Shown: positions 47,115 through 59,015 of the stretch, piece after piece
How positions within the stretch are numbered: the stretch's first letter is position 1
Layout: every line of letters starts with the position of its first letter
Assembly (NCBI GenBank): GCA_003254925.1
Contig: QANZ01036882.1
Coordinates: 62,001 to 126,000, forward strand
From: Chamaecrista fasciculata
Lineage: Eukaryota; Streptophyta; Magnoliopsida; Fabales; Fabaceae
Direction: 5' to 3'
DNA: 64,000 bases
Made by a program: the position numbers and the translations under genes
The notes under the pieces: model-generated
The model's input: the letters and a program-made list of their open reading frames with translations, nothing else
The model's database searches: none
Told to the model about the DNA's origin: nothing

Positions 47115-48562
47115 AAATGATGTTCTTCCAGACAATCTTTGGATGTGATCGATCTATTTAAGAATCTCTAAATAAACATGAGATATCATCTGGGAAGTTC
47201 AATCTTCCATAGCAAAAGCCAATGAGCAAAACAAGTTGTTGGTCTATCACCATTATTAATGCTCTGAATTTTTTGGTACTCTCTTGCCGCTATGTGTCTT
47301 CCATCAATAGCCTCCATCCAAAATACCCTATCCTTGGTTGGCCAAGTCAAGCACATCCGCAATTTCCACACCCATGGGTGTACCCTCAAGGTGATGATCC
47401 CAAAACTTGCTTCTAAATTCCACGACCTCACTACTCCCCCAATCTCCATTTAAAATGACTCGTGATAAGCTTCGAATTATGGGAAATACTCTTCTAGGCT
47501 AGAGAAGGACATGATGAAGTTTTAACCTCAAAGTTAGAGAACAACACCAAATATTTATTATTAACCCATTTGGAGACAACTATATTAGGATTAGAAACAA
47601 ACCTCCATAATTGTTTGGTCAGCAGAGCTTTGTTAACAGTCTGAGTGTCTCTGAGGCCTAATCCTCCCAACTACTTGGGAATAAAGAGATGCTAATGATT
47701 TTGAAAATCCATGTGTTCTATCACCTTTAAAACCCGAGAAGAAATTTACCATAGCACTGTTAATCGCATTGGTAGTCTTCATAGGGGCTTGAAACGATGA
47801 TAACCTATAAATTGGATCCGCTTGCACCTCAGATTTGATGAGCGTAAGGAGACCAGCCTGAGAGAGAAGATTACATTTCCACCTAGCGAGATAAGGTTGG
47901 ATTTTACTAACCAGGTCATCAAAGTTCCTCTTGTAGTCATGACGATCATCCATGAAAACACCCAACTACTTCCCAAGTTTATTAAAAGTGCTAATCCCAA
48001 AGGTTGAGGCAATGAATTTCTTGAAAATTCGGGGAGTATTTGGGCTAAGCTAAGAGCCAAGTTGCATTTCTACCTGTTGATGGAAATACCCAACCGCATG
48101 ACAAAGCTTACGAAGAATATTTTTCTCATCAACTGCTTGCATGGAGGATTTGAAGAAAATGACAAGGTCATCATTATACAAAAGATGCGAAATGCACGAA
48201 CCTCGCCTCACAAATTGAATTCCCTGAATCTGCTTGGACTTCTCTGCATCAGTGAGCATAAAGAAAGAATATTCATGCACATAATGAAAAGGTACAGGGA
48301 CAAGGGGTTTCATTGCCTCTACTCCCTAGCAGACGGAAAGTTGGCAACCTCTTGGCCATTTAGAAGAAGGGAGTAGGACACCGATGACACACATCTCATT
48401 ATAACGTTAATAAAGTGATCCAAAAACTTCATCCGACATAACACTGCCTGAAGATAATCCCAATTAAGTCGATCATATGCTTTAGTCATATCCACCTTTA
48501 GTGCTCCCCAATTTCTGGGAATTATGAATGAAAGGCATAAGTTCCAAAGTGAAGAAAATATT
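47115..48562 (-). pseudogene. LINE C remnant
   Basis: Same LINE as in units A and B, minus strand: ALKVDMTKAYDRLNWDYLQA, catalytic motif as YNDD in SHLLYNDDLVIFFKSS, KFSRNSLPQPLGLALLINLG and the following zf-RVT-side sequence. Frames are broken. It keeps a segment (about 47142-47505) absent from LINE B. Confidence 0.87.
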
Positions 48563-48570
48563 ATCATAAA

Positions 48571-49347
48571 TAGGGGTGTGCAGCGGTCAGGTTCGAGCGG
48601 GTTCAAGTGGGTGAGAGGGTTTGATATAATAAGTAACGAATTGAGTTTTTATAACGCAAACCCGACTGTTAATCCATACAACCCGATGGTTTCAGGTTAA
48701 TTCGGATTATGGTGAGGTTCCAGCGAATAAAATATTTTCTAAAAAAATTAAAGAAAATGAAAATTTTTATTATAAAAAATTAAAAAAACAATGCAAAAAC
48801 ATCATTGACTTTGTCCTTCTCTCTTTGTAATGTGTATATAATTTAAATATTTGATTATATATTATATTTATTATATATAAATAAATAAAACCATTTAATC
48901 AAAATCAAACAAAAGAACCCTCACGTTCTCGCCTCCTCCTGTGTTTTCTTCATTTCATTTCAGATTTAGGATTTAGCGGTAGCGGCCGACATCAAGCTTT
49001 GAATCACAGCGGCAGATTGCAACAACCACCGTCTTAGCCGTCGAATTGACGAGTTAAGGCTTCCACGTCTGCATCGGAGTTAGAGTCGGCGTCAACCTAC
49101 TGTGCTACGTCTACGAGACTATGAAGTGTGAGGTGCAAGGTGCAAGGTGCGTCGGGGTCAAACTTCAATCTTCAGCTCACGAATCGTGCTTGTGCCTTGT
49201 GCGATTTGAGATTGAGGGTGAGAGAGTGAGGCTGTGAGAGTTTGAGACGGTGAGGATTTAATATTTACTTAAGACTACATTCCAGATCATTTTTTTCTTA
49301 TTTTTTTCCTTTATTCGAGTCGGGTCGGGTTTAATTGCATCAATCTG
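48571..49347. mobile_element. hAT-like element at the LINE C site, right end deleted
   Basis: Begins TAGGGGTGTGCAGCGGTC after ATCATAAA (48563-48570), the same target as in LINE B. It follows the LINE B copy to about GGTTTAATTGCATCAATCTG and then breaks into the AAAGATATGAGAC repeat. Confidence 0.85.
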
Positions 49348-49603
49348 AACTAAAGATATGAGACCAATTCTACACTTGACCATAAAATATGAGACCAATT
49401 CTACCACTTAACTAAAGATATGAGATCAATCCTGCAACTTGATCTAAAGATATAGGATTAACAGTGCAACGTGGGATTAAATATGCACCTTGAGCAAAAT
49501 ATATAAGACAAAAAATGCAACAAGAAGTTATGGGGAGCAAATTGAGACATGAGCAACAGTTATGAGACCAAAAGTATACTTTAGCCTACATACAAAGTAG
49601 GAT
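49348..49603. mobile_element. right half of the fold-back MULE of unit B
   Basis: Matches 36085-36345 (…CAGTTATGAGACCAAAAGTA…CTTTAGCCTA) and then resumes the unit sequence (CAAAGTAGGATATT). The left half is gone with the deletion. Confidence 0.82.
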
Positions 49604-49878
49604 ATTTACGAAAGGCCAAAGTCCTATTTTGGTCCCTCTGTTATGCTCGTTGTTCCAAATAGGTCCCTCAGTTATTTTTCGTTCCATATTGGTCCCTCAG
49701 TTATCCAAAAGTTGTCAAAGTTGGTCCCTCTAACATTTTCCATCCATTTTTCCGTTAAAAAGAGAGGAAAAATAAATTTTCATCCTCAAAAATTTTATTT
49801 TCTTACATTAAGGTCCTTTTCTTTTTATAATATAATCAAAACGTAACAAAAAGAAATACATTAAAATTTTAAGTAAAT

Positions 49879-50196
49879 TTACCCAAAAACATAAAAGTTT
49901 CTCTCTCTCTCTCCCCTCTCCCACGACTCTCTCTCTCTCTCAAAGTGCCTCACCGGAAACTCTCTCTCTCTCTCTCTCATACCCGATTCCGTTGAAACTT
50001 TTTGTGTTTCAGCCATACCCAGCAATACACTTTTAACCGGAAAAGATAAAATCCTCGTCGTCGTCGCGTCGTAGTCGGCGTCGGAGTACGACGGCACTCT
50101 CAGAGGCGACAGAGATCTGCTTCCTCTCCGGCTAAAACTCGCCGACGACGCGTGAAAAAACGACATCGAAGACGCCCTTCCGGATCTTCCTCGCAT
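49879..50196 (-). other. possible captured exon in the composite insertion (unrecognised)
   Basis: Minus-strand frame MRGRSGRASSMSFFHASSAS… followed by SFSRRGSRSLSPLRVPSYSD. It is GC-rich relative to the region and ends in a (GA)n-encoded Arg/Glu tract, so only about 70 residues are meaningful. The part encoding GMAETQKVSTES recurs in inverse orientation at about 50396-50446. No family recognised. Confidence 0.3.
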
Positions 50197-50445
50197 CTGT
50201 AATTGCTTTCCTTCTTCATCTTCTTTTCCGGATTGATTAAACTTAAAAATAGAAACAGAAGAGAATCAGAATCGAGATCAGAATCTCTCCGGCGAACAAG
50301 TTTGGGAGCTGGCGGTGGTTTGAGGGGACGAATCTTGCCGGCGTGGAAGAGTTGATCGACGGAAACAGAGTCTGTGTGATGCGTGCTTTGTGGTGGGTAT
50401 TGTTGGGTATGGCTGAAACACGAAAAGTTTCAACGGAATCGGCAA

Positions 50446-50446
<1 letters not shown>

Positions 50447-50530
<84 letters not shown>
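50447..50530. repeat. (GA)n microsatellite
   Basis: About 84 bp of uninterrupted GA, ending in an ambiguous base at 50531. Its length is probably unreliable in the assembly. A matching (CT)n stretch is at about 49899-49979. Confidence 0.97.
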
Positions 50531-51380
50531 NAAATCGCAGGAAACTCAAATAGAGCGACGCTGCAGAGGGGAACCGAGAACATCACGCCGCCGAGAAACA
50601 CCCTAACCCCCGAGACGACGCCAACCAAAACGACAAGCAGATTGCCGCCGTAGAAGGCCGAAGTTAAAAAATAGGGTACAGAAGAAGACGCCGCCCAGAA
50701 CCCTGATAAATACAGAAGAAGACGCCAAATCTGGAAGAAGATGGATACGGTAAAACATTCTCTCTAGCATTTTCTTTCTCTCGCTTTATTCTCACAATTT
50801 TTCGATGCAACTTCAATTGCGAATTCTGGTGCTCGATCTGGTTTTGAAACCGATGCCACAATGATTTTGATTTTTGTTTTTTTGGGGTTTTCTGCGTTTT
50901 ATTGCTTCAGTTTTATGGTTTTCGAATTAATGGCTTCATGTTTTACGAAATGATGCTTTCTGGGCTCTGTTGATACAATGGTTTGAAGAAGATTTGATGG
51001 AGAAGAAGATTTGAAGAAGAAGAAGACATACTGATGGAGAAGAAGACGACGATGATTATGTTTGTCTTTTTTTTTTTTTTTGGGTAAAATTGATAAAAAC
51101 TTCAATTTGTTAATTTTTCTTACGCTTTGATCCTATTATAATAGGAGGACTTAAATGTACAAAAAAAATCTTGTTGGGAGTGAACTATAATTTAAGATGC
51201 AAGAGAAATTAACCTCAAGGGTGAAATTTCATTTATTACTATGAAAATTTTCTTCTTTTGTGTTAAAGTCCTTCTCTCATCGAGTAGAGAGTCAAACGCA
51301 TAAAAATTAATAGTTAGGGTCTTCAAATGATATTTTACCCAAGATTTTCGTCAAAGTTTGGACGGCATGACCCTTTTTGT

Positions 51381-51801
51381 CAATGTAGAAAAAACCGGAC
51401 CGGACCGGCCGGTTCAACCGGCGAATCGGTGAACCGGACACCAATTCGGTCTGGAAAAAATAAAATACCGACCTGCAGTTGACCCGGTGGTGAACCGGGT
51501 CAAACCGCTCGAACCGGCCGGTTGACCCGGAAATATTTGAAAAAATTTAAAAAAAAAAAAGAAAAAAATTAAATATTTGACACTTATTATATGTGATGGA
51601 CATATGGTTATGTTTAATTTTTACTTTAAATTTAAATTATTGTAATATATCAATATGTATTTGATGAATATGTATATTTGAAAATGTATTTTTTAAGTAA
51701 ACCGGCTCAACGGTTGAACCAGTGACCCAGCGGTTGAACCAGTGAACCAGTGACCCGAGCCTCTCACCGGGTCAATGACCGGTCTGATTTTTTGCACTAT
51801 G
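51381..51801. mobile_element. hAT-type MITE, 421 bp, exact 8-bp TSD
   Basis: Begins CAATGTAGAAAAAACCGGAC and ends …CTGATTTTTTGCACTATG; exact TSD CTTTTTGT at 51373-51380 and 51802-51809. Subterminal CCGGACCGGCCGGTTCAACC-type repeats. Same family as the element at 52896-55896. Confidence 0.88.
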
Positions 51802-52121
51802 CTTTTTGTTAACGGAGCAAACCACGAGCCTTTATTTGACAGTTTTTAAATCACAGGGACCATTTATGTAAATGGTCAAACCACAAGGAAAAATCAAATC
51901 AAATAATTAAAATATATAAGGATGAAATCATAATTTGAAAATAAATATATTAGTAATTATCCTTTTAAAATAATCAAAATAGCATACTTATCAAAAATTA
52001 TTAATTTGATTTTTCTATTAATAATTATTTTTAAATTTGAATCAATATTAAATGGAACAATAATAAATTACAAAGAAACTTGGATTTCTCAATAAAAATC
52101 TCAACTAAATGGGTTATTTGC

Positions 52122-52687
52122 TCAAAACAACCTTTCATGCCCCTAACGTTTGCGGTGATTTTAGTTATGTCCCTAATGTTTCATTTGTGTCAGTTGTGCC
52201 CCCAATGTGAAACGTTAGTTTCAATTTGCTCCCAATTTCAATCATCCACAAAAACAAACACCATTTTTGCACGATTTGAGTTCGATTTTGATCAGATTTC
52301 ATATGGGTTTTAATTTTCGGACATCACAAACTTGATTCCTTGGATCAATTTCAAAGATTAAGTTTAAAATAGCCCCAAATCCGAAGAAAATCGGACCCGA
52401 TGAACCCCAAAAAGGACCAAAACGAAATGCAGCAAAACGAAACATTTTTCACAAAATTTCCATGTGCAAAATGATCCTTAGGAGTCGAAAATGAGTACCC
52501 ATATGAAATCTGATCAAAATCGAGCTCAAATCGTGCGAAAATGGTGTTTTTTTTTTGTGGATGATTGAAATTGGGGGCATAATTGAAACTAACGTTTCAC
52601 ATTGGGGGCACAACTGACACAAATGAAACGTTAGGGGCATAACTGAAAATCACCGCAAACGTTAAGGGCACGAAAGGATGTTTTGCC
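52122..52687. mobile_element. MULE, relative of the nested element at 14660-15237
   Basis: Arms include CCTAACGTTTGCGGTGATTT on the left and its complement on the right, ending ATGTTTTGCC. The core matches that of 14660-15237 in reverse orientation. Clear TSD not found, perhaps because of a small deletion of host sequence. Confidence 0.8.
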
Positions 52688-53891
52688 TTAAAAATGTTTT
52701 TTACACAATAATCATACTTCAAAGAAAACTTATGTACTTTAAAAAAATGAGATTTTTATGTAATTTAGTTACAAATGTTAAAATTTGAAAACTAACAAGA
52801 TTAACTAGAAGGGATAACAAAGATAAAATGGAATATATTTTTGTAATATGATAGAATAGAAGAAACTTCTAAATTTAAAAAAGAGTAAGTTTAACCATAG
52901 TGCAAAAAATCGGACCGGCAATTGACCTGGCGGAGGGCTTGGGTCACTGGTTCAATGGTTCAACCGCTGGGTCACTGGTTCAACCGGTTAAGCCAGTTTA
53001 CTTAAAAAATACATTTTTAGATATACATATTCATCAAATACACATTAATATCTTACAATAATTTAAATATAAAGTAAAATTTAAACATAACCATAGGTCC
53101 ATCACATATAATAAGTGGTAAATATTTAAGTCACACTACATAAAACTTAAATTTAAAACATAACCACATCAAACAAGTCTTGAAACTAAAAAATAATTGA
53201 ATTAAACAAGCTACCAATTGAAAAACATATAATAGCTAATTTAATTTAATGGTTCCCACTTCCCAAAAGAATTACAATAAGGGTCTGTTTGGGAGCCAGT
53301 TAATTTTAATCCAATCTCATCCAATCTCATCCAAATGGATGGGATGAGATTATTTTTTAATTGGATGAGATGAGATGATGTATTGGTGTTTGGGTGATTT
53401 TAGTGATAATGATGTTAAATAGGGTGTGAAATTATATAAAAGGGTATGTAATGATTGTGGTTGGTAGAAATAAGTTGATGGATTTTTGTAATTTGTATAG
53501 GGGTAGAAATGGTAGGAAATAATGAGATGAGATGATAGGTGTTTGGTTGTGTTTTGATTGAAATAATATTGAGATGAGATGATATTGTGAGGATGAGAAA
53601 ATTTTGGATTGAGGGTTAGGGGTCGATCCAAATCCAAGTGGATGAGATTATGGGTCAAAATGAAAATAATATTGGAATTATTTTTTGACATACAATTTGG
53701 TCCATAAATTCGAACTGTTCCAATTAATCAATCTCTAACATGTGTAAATGATAACTCGGGCCTTGTAGAAAACCCCAATCATTAATAATGGGGTCTATTT
53801 ATGAAATTGAACGACAAGAAAATAACAAATAATAGTTTGAGGACCAAATAGCAAATTACAAAACAACACTAAATTGTAATAAAATGCGTGG

Positions 53892-54229
53892 TGAAAGGTT
53901 CATTTTGGTCCTAAAGTATGGCCTAATATTCATTTTGGTCCATTATTGTTTTAAATGCTCAAATTGGTCCTAAATGTTAGCAAAATGATTAATGGTGGAC
54001 CAAAATGAACATTAGGGCAAACATTTAGGACCAAATTAACCCTTTAACCCAACAAGATAGAGAAAGTATTCTTAGGGAACAATACGTAGCTCTAAACAAG
54101 CCATATTCACTAGTTGGGACCAATATGAAACATTTTGCAAATATTTAGGAGCAATTTGAATATTTTGAAATATAATGGACCAAAATGAATATTAAGGCAT
54201 ACATTTAGGACTAAATTGACCCTTTAACC
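53892..54229. repeat. rearranged MULE-type fold-back copy
   Basis: Third member of the 2507/8614 family (TTCATTTTGGTCCTAAAGTA…CTAAATTGACCCTTTAACC) with an internal duplication of terminal sequence. No TSD recognised. Confidence 0.65.
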
Positions 54230-54841
54230 CTATATTTTTCCATCATGTACATACATGTGGGCCATTTTGTATTTTCTCCATTCAATACATTGCCGTTACT
54301 AGATTTAGGAGTCCTTTAATTTGACAAAAAACTATGGATAGAACCACTGTCCACATATATAGAACATATCCAAACTCAAAATAACCGAAAACTGAAGAAA
54401 ATACAATATATGAAATTGTCTTATTTTATGCCCATTTCAGTAATTTTCTATCATTCCTCAATAAAAAACCGTATTGCTCAAGCAATAGAGTTTTACAATT
54501 TATCTCTCTCTCCATCAATCACTCTTACATCAAAGTTTTATATTCAATTTTTGATTTGATAAAGAGAGAGATAGACTATAAAAAGTTCATTGCTTAAACA
54601 ATAGATCTTTTTATAGCATTACTCTTTCTGTAATAATATAAGAGACAAGTATGATTGAAGAATGAGACATATTGCAACTAAAAAAATAATAATATTGTAA
54701 ATTTTTTGTTTAATTAAATTAATATAAATTATATATATATAAAAGAGTATGTGTGGGGTGTGTGAAAGAGAGAGAGAGAGGTGTATGTGTGTGTGAGAGA
54801 GAGAAAGAGAAAAAGTGTGTGAGTGAAAAAGATAAAAAAAT

Positions 54842-55271
54842 GGGTAAATTACACTTTGGTACCCTGTGGTTTGACCCTATTACACTTTGGTACCCTGTGG
54901 TTTGAAACTTGACACTTTGGTACCCTGTGGTATTCTCCATTAACACTTTGGTACCCTTTGGAGCTATTTTGTAATTTTAACCATAATAAATTTTACAAAA
55001 ATTACATATTGACCCCAAAAAAATTTTAAATTTTTCATTTTAGTCCCTATATAATATGTATCCAGGGACCTATTTGTAATTTTTTGAAAATTTTTTGGGG
55101 TCAATATGTAATTTTTGCAAAATTTGTTATGGTTAAAATTACAAAATAGCTCCAAAGAGTACCAAAGTGTTAATGGAGAATACCACAGGGTACCAAAGTG
55201 TCAAGTTTCAAACCACAGGGTACCAAAGTGAAATAGGGTCAAACCACAGGGTACCAAAGTGTAATTTACCC
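54842..55271. mobile_element. MULE, 430 bp, exact 9-bp TSD, innermost of a triple nest
   Basis: Begins GGGTAAATTACACTTTGGTA and ends with its complement TACCAAAGTGTAATTTACCC. TSD TAAAAAAAT at 54833-54841 and 55272-55280. The arms repeat TTTGGTACCCTGTGGTTTGA units. Confidence 0.9.
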
Positions 55272-56039
55272 TAAAAAAATAATGAGAAATGATAGATAGA
55301 GAGAGAAAATTATAAGTGTAATAAATGAGGGTATGTAAAATTATTATTTTGTCTAGTTCTTTTTTTTTATATTTGTATTAAAGTATAGGTAATTATAGGT
55401 GTATAAGTAGGGATAGATTAGTAATTGTAAGAGAAAATGAGATGATGTTGTGAATGAGATGATGATGTGGATGAGATGAGATGAGATGGAAGTTCCAAAA
55501 AACACCCAACCATTACTGTTCATCCAATCCTGAGATGAGATTAAGATTGAATGAGATGGGATTGGATAGAATGGGCCCCCAAACAAGCCCTAAATTATTT
55601 AGAATGCATTATTTTACCAAATGCATGTGCTGACACAGTAGTATTTTCCTTCCCATTTATGCATTGGGTACTGGGTTCGATTCCTTGCTCCAACAATTTT
55701 GTCAAAATTCCAGTCCGGTTCAATGAAGGCAGTTCACTTTCGGGTCACCCGAGTCAGCGAAAAACCGGCGGTTCAACCCGATTTGAAAGCGGGTTGATTG
55801 CAAAACGGTCTAAAGAGGTGAACCAGACCGGCTCACTGGCCGATTCGGCGGTTTTCGGTTTGAACCGGCCGGTCCAGTCCGATTTTTCAAACTATGAGTT
55901 TAACGCAATATAATCAAATCAATTTATCAATTTTGATTTGATTTAAATTAAATGATATTGCAATTGAATGAGAATATCAAGATACATAATGCAATGTCAT
56001 CCTTTTTGAAAAAGGAAACAATATAAGGCCCACCACAAG

Positions 56040-56219
56040 TTGACAACTATAATGGAATTCCTTGAGGGGGAAGAGAGTCCTAATTTAGAACGGCTCCTTA
56101 GGCCCAAGAGAAAATGTATAAAAACCTCCTTCCACCCAAATCAAACGCCCAAAGCCACAAAGGCACGCATCGCCTCGATCTCAAACCCTAGTTATCAGCT
56201 TCACAAAGAAATCGGGCAG
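56040..56219 (+). promoter_or_regulatory. promoter and non-coding first exon of ELM2-like gene C
   Basis: GGCCCA (about 56100), TATA box TATAAAAA (56117-56124), telo-box AAACCCTAG (56183-56191) and donor after 56219 (…GGGCAG|gtacgc). A 56-codon frame from 56052 (MEFLEGEESPNLERLLRPKR…) runs to the donor without a stop but joins the next exon out of frame with the conserved ATG; I read it as leader, possibly a uORF. Confidence 0.6.
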
Positions 56220-56847
56220 GTACGCCTCCCTTCTCTAAATTTTCATTCTCTGTTCGGTTTTGTTATTAATTACTTGTTCGCAATTTTTTTTTTGTAGAAA
56301 CTTTTAATTTCGGTTTGTTCTTATATTTCTTCTCTCATGATTTTGTGTTTTTCTTTAGACTTTATTTTCTAGGTTAATAAACTGAAATTCAAAATAAACT
56401 TGTGAGAGGCATGTATATTTGTTGTAAAATATGTTGTAACTTGTAAGTAGTACGTTAGGCCAACCTAACCTAACATATAATTTTCTTTTTCTTTGGATTA
56501 TGATGCTCTAGGGTTTGTTTAGATACTAGAGGGGGAGAGAGGGGAAGAGATTGGAGGGGAAGGGAGGGTAGGGGGAGATTAATCTCCCTCTACTCTTCCC
56601 TTTATTTGGAGAAGTAGCTCCTCCTTCGAAATATTTTAATTTGTGGTATTTGTAATTTGTGAAGGAAGAATGATTCATTCTCTTCCTCTTCAATTTTCAA
56701 GTTTTCTAATAGGGAGAAGAGGTTCCAAACCACTCCTATCCCTCTCCCTTCTCTTTAATCCCCAATCTAAACATACCCTTGAGGTTTTAAGAGTGAACGA
56801 GAGAGGATTGTATGTATGTTTCCTAGGGATGCATATGGGTAGACTCT

Positions 56848-58708
56848 GGTTGCGTTTGGATCCCCTTTTACAGTGCCTTTATCCTCCTTTATCTCCAAGT
56901 ACTCTTTTAATACCAGATCTACAGTTACAAATGTTGTTTGTGTTACCTTTATCTCTCACTCCTTTATTTTCCTCCTTTATCATTCCTTTATCTCTCTTTT
57001 ATCTTCTAAAATTACTAACATATCCCTACTCAACTACCTATAATTACCTACTTTTTACTATAAAATAATAAAATATTCAAAGGGCATATTTGTAAATTGC
57101 ATATAAAAATATTTTTTATTACCCTTACAACTTTTTCTCTCCTTCATCTTTTCTTACTATTTTTTTACTCTCTCTCTCTCATTTTATTTTAAAATACTCA
57201 AAATATTAGTTAAAAAGTTTACTAATAAAATAACTTCTTTTCATTTTTTATTGAACATTAAAAAATAACAGAAAAAATTATTTGAAATTGGTGAAAAAAA
57301 NCGGTTCGTGTGGCTTCAATTCTTCTTCATTCTTCATCGTGCTGGTGAGTCCCCCGTCGTCCGTCGTCCGTCGTGGGGGAAGACAGAAAAAGCCCCCCTT
57401 TTTTGTTTTCCTTGAGCAAATGATTTTTACTACTGAAGATTCGAGTTTTACACAGAAATGGGACCCAAACAACACCAATGAGAATGAACTATGGATTTCT
57501 TCTTAGGAGCATCACCTGGGCAATTTGAACATTGGAAAGAAGAAGATGATGATGTAGTCAAATTTGAAGCTTCAACATCTAATACCTTCACAATAGGCAC
57601 AATCAATGTTTACAACTTTACATAAACTAGAGAAACAGAGAGGAGAGGAGAAAACACATACCTCTACGGCAAGTTACCCGCACCGGCCACAAGTCGCAGA
57701 TCGAGGGACGTCGTGCGATTCAACTCTTCTTCAACTCTGGCCAACAACACGGCGAACAACAGGCGAGATTCGTGATTCGACGCAAGAGACGAGAAGCCAC
57801 GGGTTCGGTGCAAAGGTCACACAAATGGTGCGGCTAGGGTATGGTGGAAGTGTAGCTCTGAGTTTATGGCAATGGAAGGTTGTCGCTGGATAACAGCTCA
57901 AATTTGGTTCAACTTACCAACCTTGGGTGTGTGGCACAGCGGTTGTAATAAATGCAGCAAATAAAGGATACCGGGTTCGAATCCCCTCGGCATGTTATAA
58001 CTTTTATTTTTTTTATTTTCAGTATATGAGTAGTATTTTTTTTTATCCCATTCAACAATAAAAATTACAGATTAGTCCAACTTTAATAATATTTTTTTAT
58101 AAGCATATTTCAAAAACATTAATGAAATTATAAGAAAAAAAACTATAATTTATACCCCAGAAAATATACATTTTGGTCACTCCTCTATTATATACATGGG
58201 TAATATTTTTTGTAGTATCAAAATTTTAAAATAAAATTAAAAGACAGTAAACAGGAAAAATATATAATCTAGTCTCTAAAAGTTTACAATTCAATACTCA
58301 AAAATTACATTTTGGTCCCACATTCACACCTCCATCCTCCTTTACCTTACCACTCCAAAAATCTCCTTTATTAACTTCCTCCTTTAGCACAAATTTCGAG
58401 GCAATCATTACTCATACCACTTTACTAACACCAAAATAAACAAAAAAACAACACTCCTTTATCCTCCTTTATTTTTACCATTTTTACCCCTATACAAATT
58501 TAAAATACCAATACTATTATTTCAACCCACCACAATCATTACATACCCTTTAAAATAATTTCACATCATAATTCCTTCTTTATCTCTCATTTTCCCAAAC
58601 ACAATTCACTAAAAACCTCTTTTATAACACAAATCCTTTACCTCTCCTTTATTACCTCCCCCATTCCTTTATCCTCCTTTACCTTAACTCTTGAATCCAA
58701 ATGCACCC
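56848..58708. mobile_element. PIF/Harbinger-like element in the 5'-UTR intron of gene C
   Basis: Begins GGTTGCGTTTGGATCC and ends …GAATCCAAATGCACCC, with a TCT trinucleotide on each side (56845-56847, 58709-58711). The subterminal block CCTATAATTACCTA and CACAATCATTACATACCC match, in complement, the blocks in the 18181 and 53281 elements. Core frames 57282-57893 have a GC-rich stretch with a possible donor (gaggtatgtg on minus at about 57660) but no recognised domain. Confidence 0.7.
57925..58015 (+). repeat. tRNA-like / short SINE-like sequence
   Basis: Contains TGGCACAGCGGTTGTAA (A-box-like) and GGGTTCGAATCCCC (a perfect B-box), followed by T-rich sequence. The spacing resembles a tRNA-derived SINE head. 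It does not fold into a convincing tRNA by eye and no TSD was found. Confidence 0.35.
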
Positions 58709-58844
58709 TCTATGTAGGGTATCATGATCTTGAAACTCAGATGCATGAGAAACCAACGGTTAAGATGCAATAGAAATCAACGGTTAAGATACATTGACTA
58801 GTCTTTTGGACACTATTCAAGTACTGCTAATTAGCATAAAGGCA

Positions 58845-59015
58845 TATGAACATAAGGTTCGTCTAAGTGGTACACAATTTGGTTTCGCTCAAATAAGGTT
58901 TTAGGTTCGAGACTTTTTGAATGTAGCTATTCCCACCATAGTTAGGTGCTCAACGTAGGCCAAGATCGGATTAGTCAGGACAAAACTTTGAAGTTTGGAA
59001 GGGCGACAAAATTAG
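58845..59015 (+). mobile_element. tRNA-derived SINE, copy C
   Basis: Same SINE as in A and B. TSD AATTAGCATAAAGGCA (58829-58844) and AATTAGCATCAAGGCA (59016-59031), one mismatch. Confidence 0.82.

Larger units (their letters stand above)
25881..47130 (+). repeat. tandem unit B
   Basis: Second copy of the unit, enlarged to about 21 kb by an LTR retrotransposon (30286-35286), a MULE with a solo LTR (36628-39130) and a LINE 3' end (39358-40440). Confidence 0.85.
49614..51888. mobile_element. composite transposon insertion in unit C
   Basis: Interrupts the unit sequence that is continuous in A and B. Left end GGCCAAAGTCCTATTTTGGT and right end …GGTCAAACCACAAGG each look like MULE arms (GTTAACGGAGCAAACCAC-type sequence) but are not complementary, so at least two elements are fused or nested. 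The core has (CT)n and (GA)n tracts and Arg/Ser-rich coding-like segments. A hAT element is nested at 51381-51801. Confidence 0.6.
53281..55590. mobile_element. PIF/Harbinger (Tourist-like) element, 2310 bp, TAA TSD
   Basis: Begins GGGTCTGTTTGGGAGCC and ends …CCCCCAAACAAGCCC, with TAA on both sides (53278-53280, 55591-55593), the standard Tourist target. Subterminal ATGAGATGAGATG repeats. No transposase seen. Two MULE-type insertions sit inside it (53892-54229 and 54842-55271). Confidence 0.87.
52896..55896. mobile_element. hAT-type element, 8-bp TSD, split by a PIF/Harbinger element
   Basis: TIRs CATAGTGCAAAAAATCGGAC and …GTCCGATTTTTCAAACTATG; exact TSD AGTTTAAC at 52888-52895 and 55897-55904. 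Units A (about 20488) and B (about 40540) show the empty site. The hAT sequence itself is only 52896-53280 and 55591-55896; everything between is a later insertion. Confidence 0.9.

Noticed and set aside
50278..50653. Ser/Leu and Arg/Glu repeat frames with an X residue
   Set aside because: Translation of the (GA)n microsatellite with an ambiguous base.
55660..55700. GGGTTCGATTCC as a tRNA B-box / SINE
   Set aside because: No A-box at the right distance and no TSD; it lies inside the hAT-type element arm.
56040..56297. Open frame through the first exon of gene C (MEFLEGEESP…) as the true N-terminus
   Set aside because: Splicing at the donor after 56219 to the acceptor before 59724 puts it out of frame with the conserved ATG; in A it ends in TAG at the donor and in B its ATG is lost. 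Retained only as leader or uORF.
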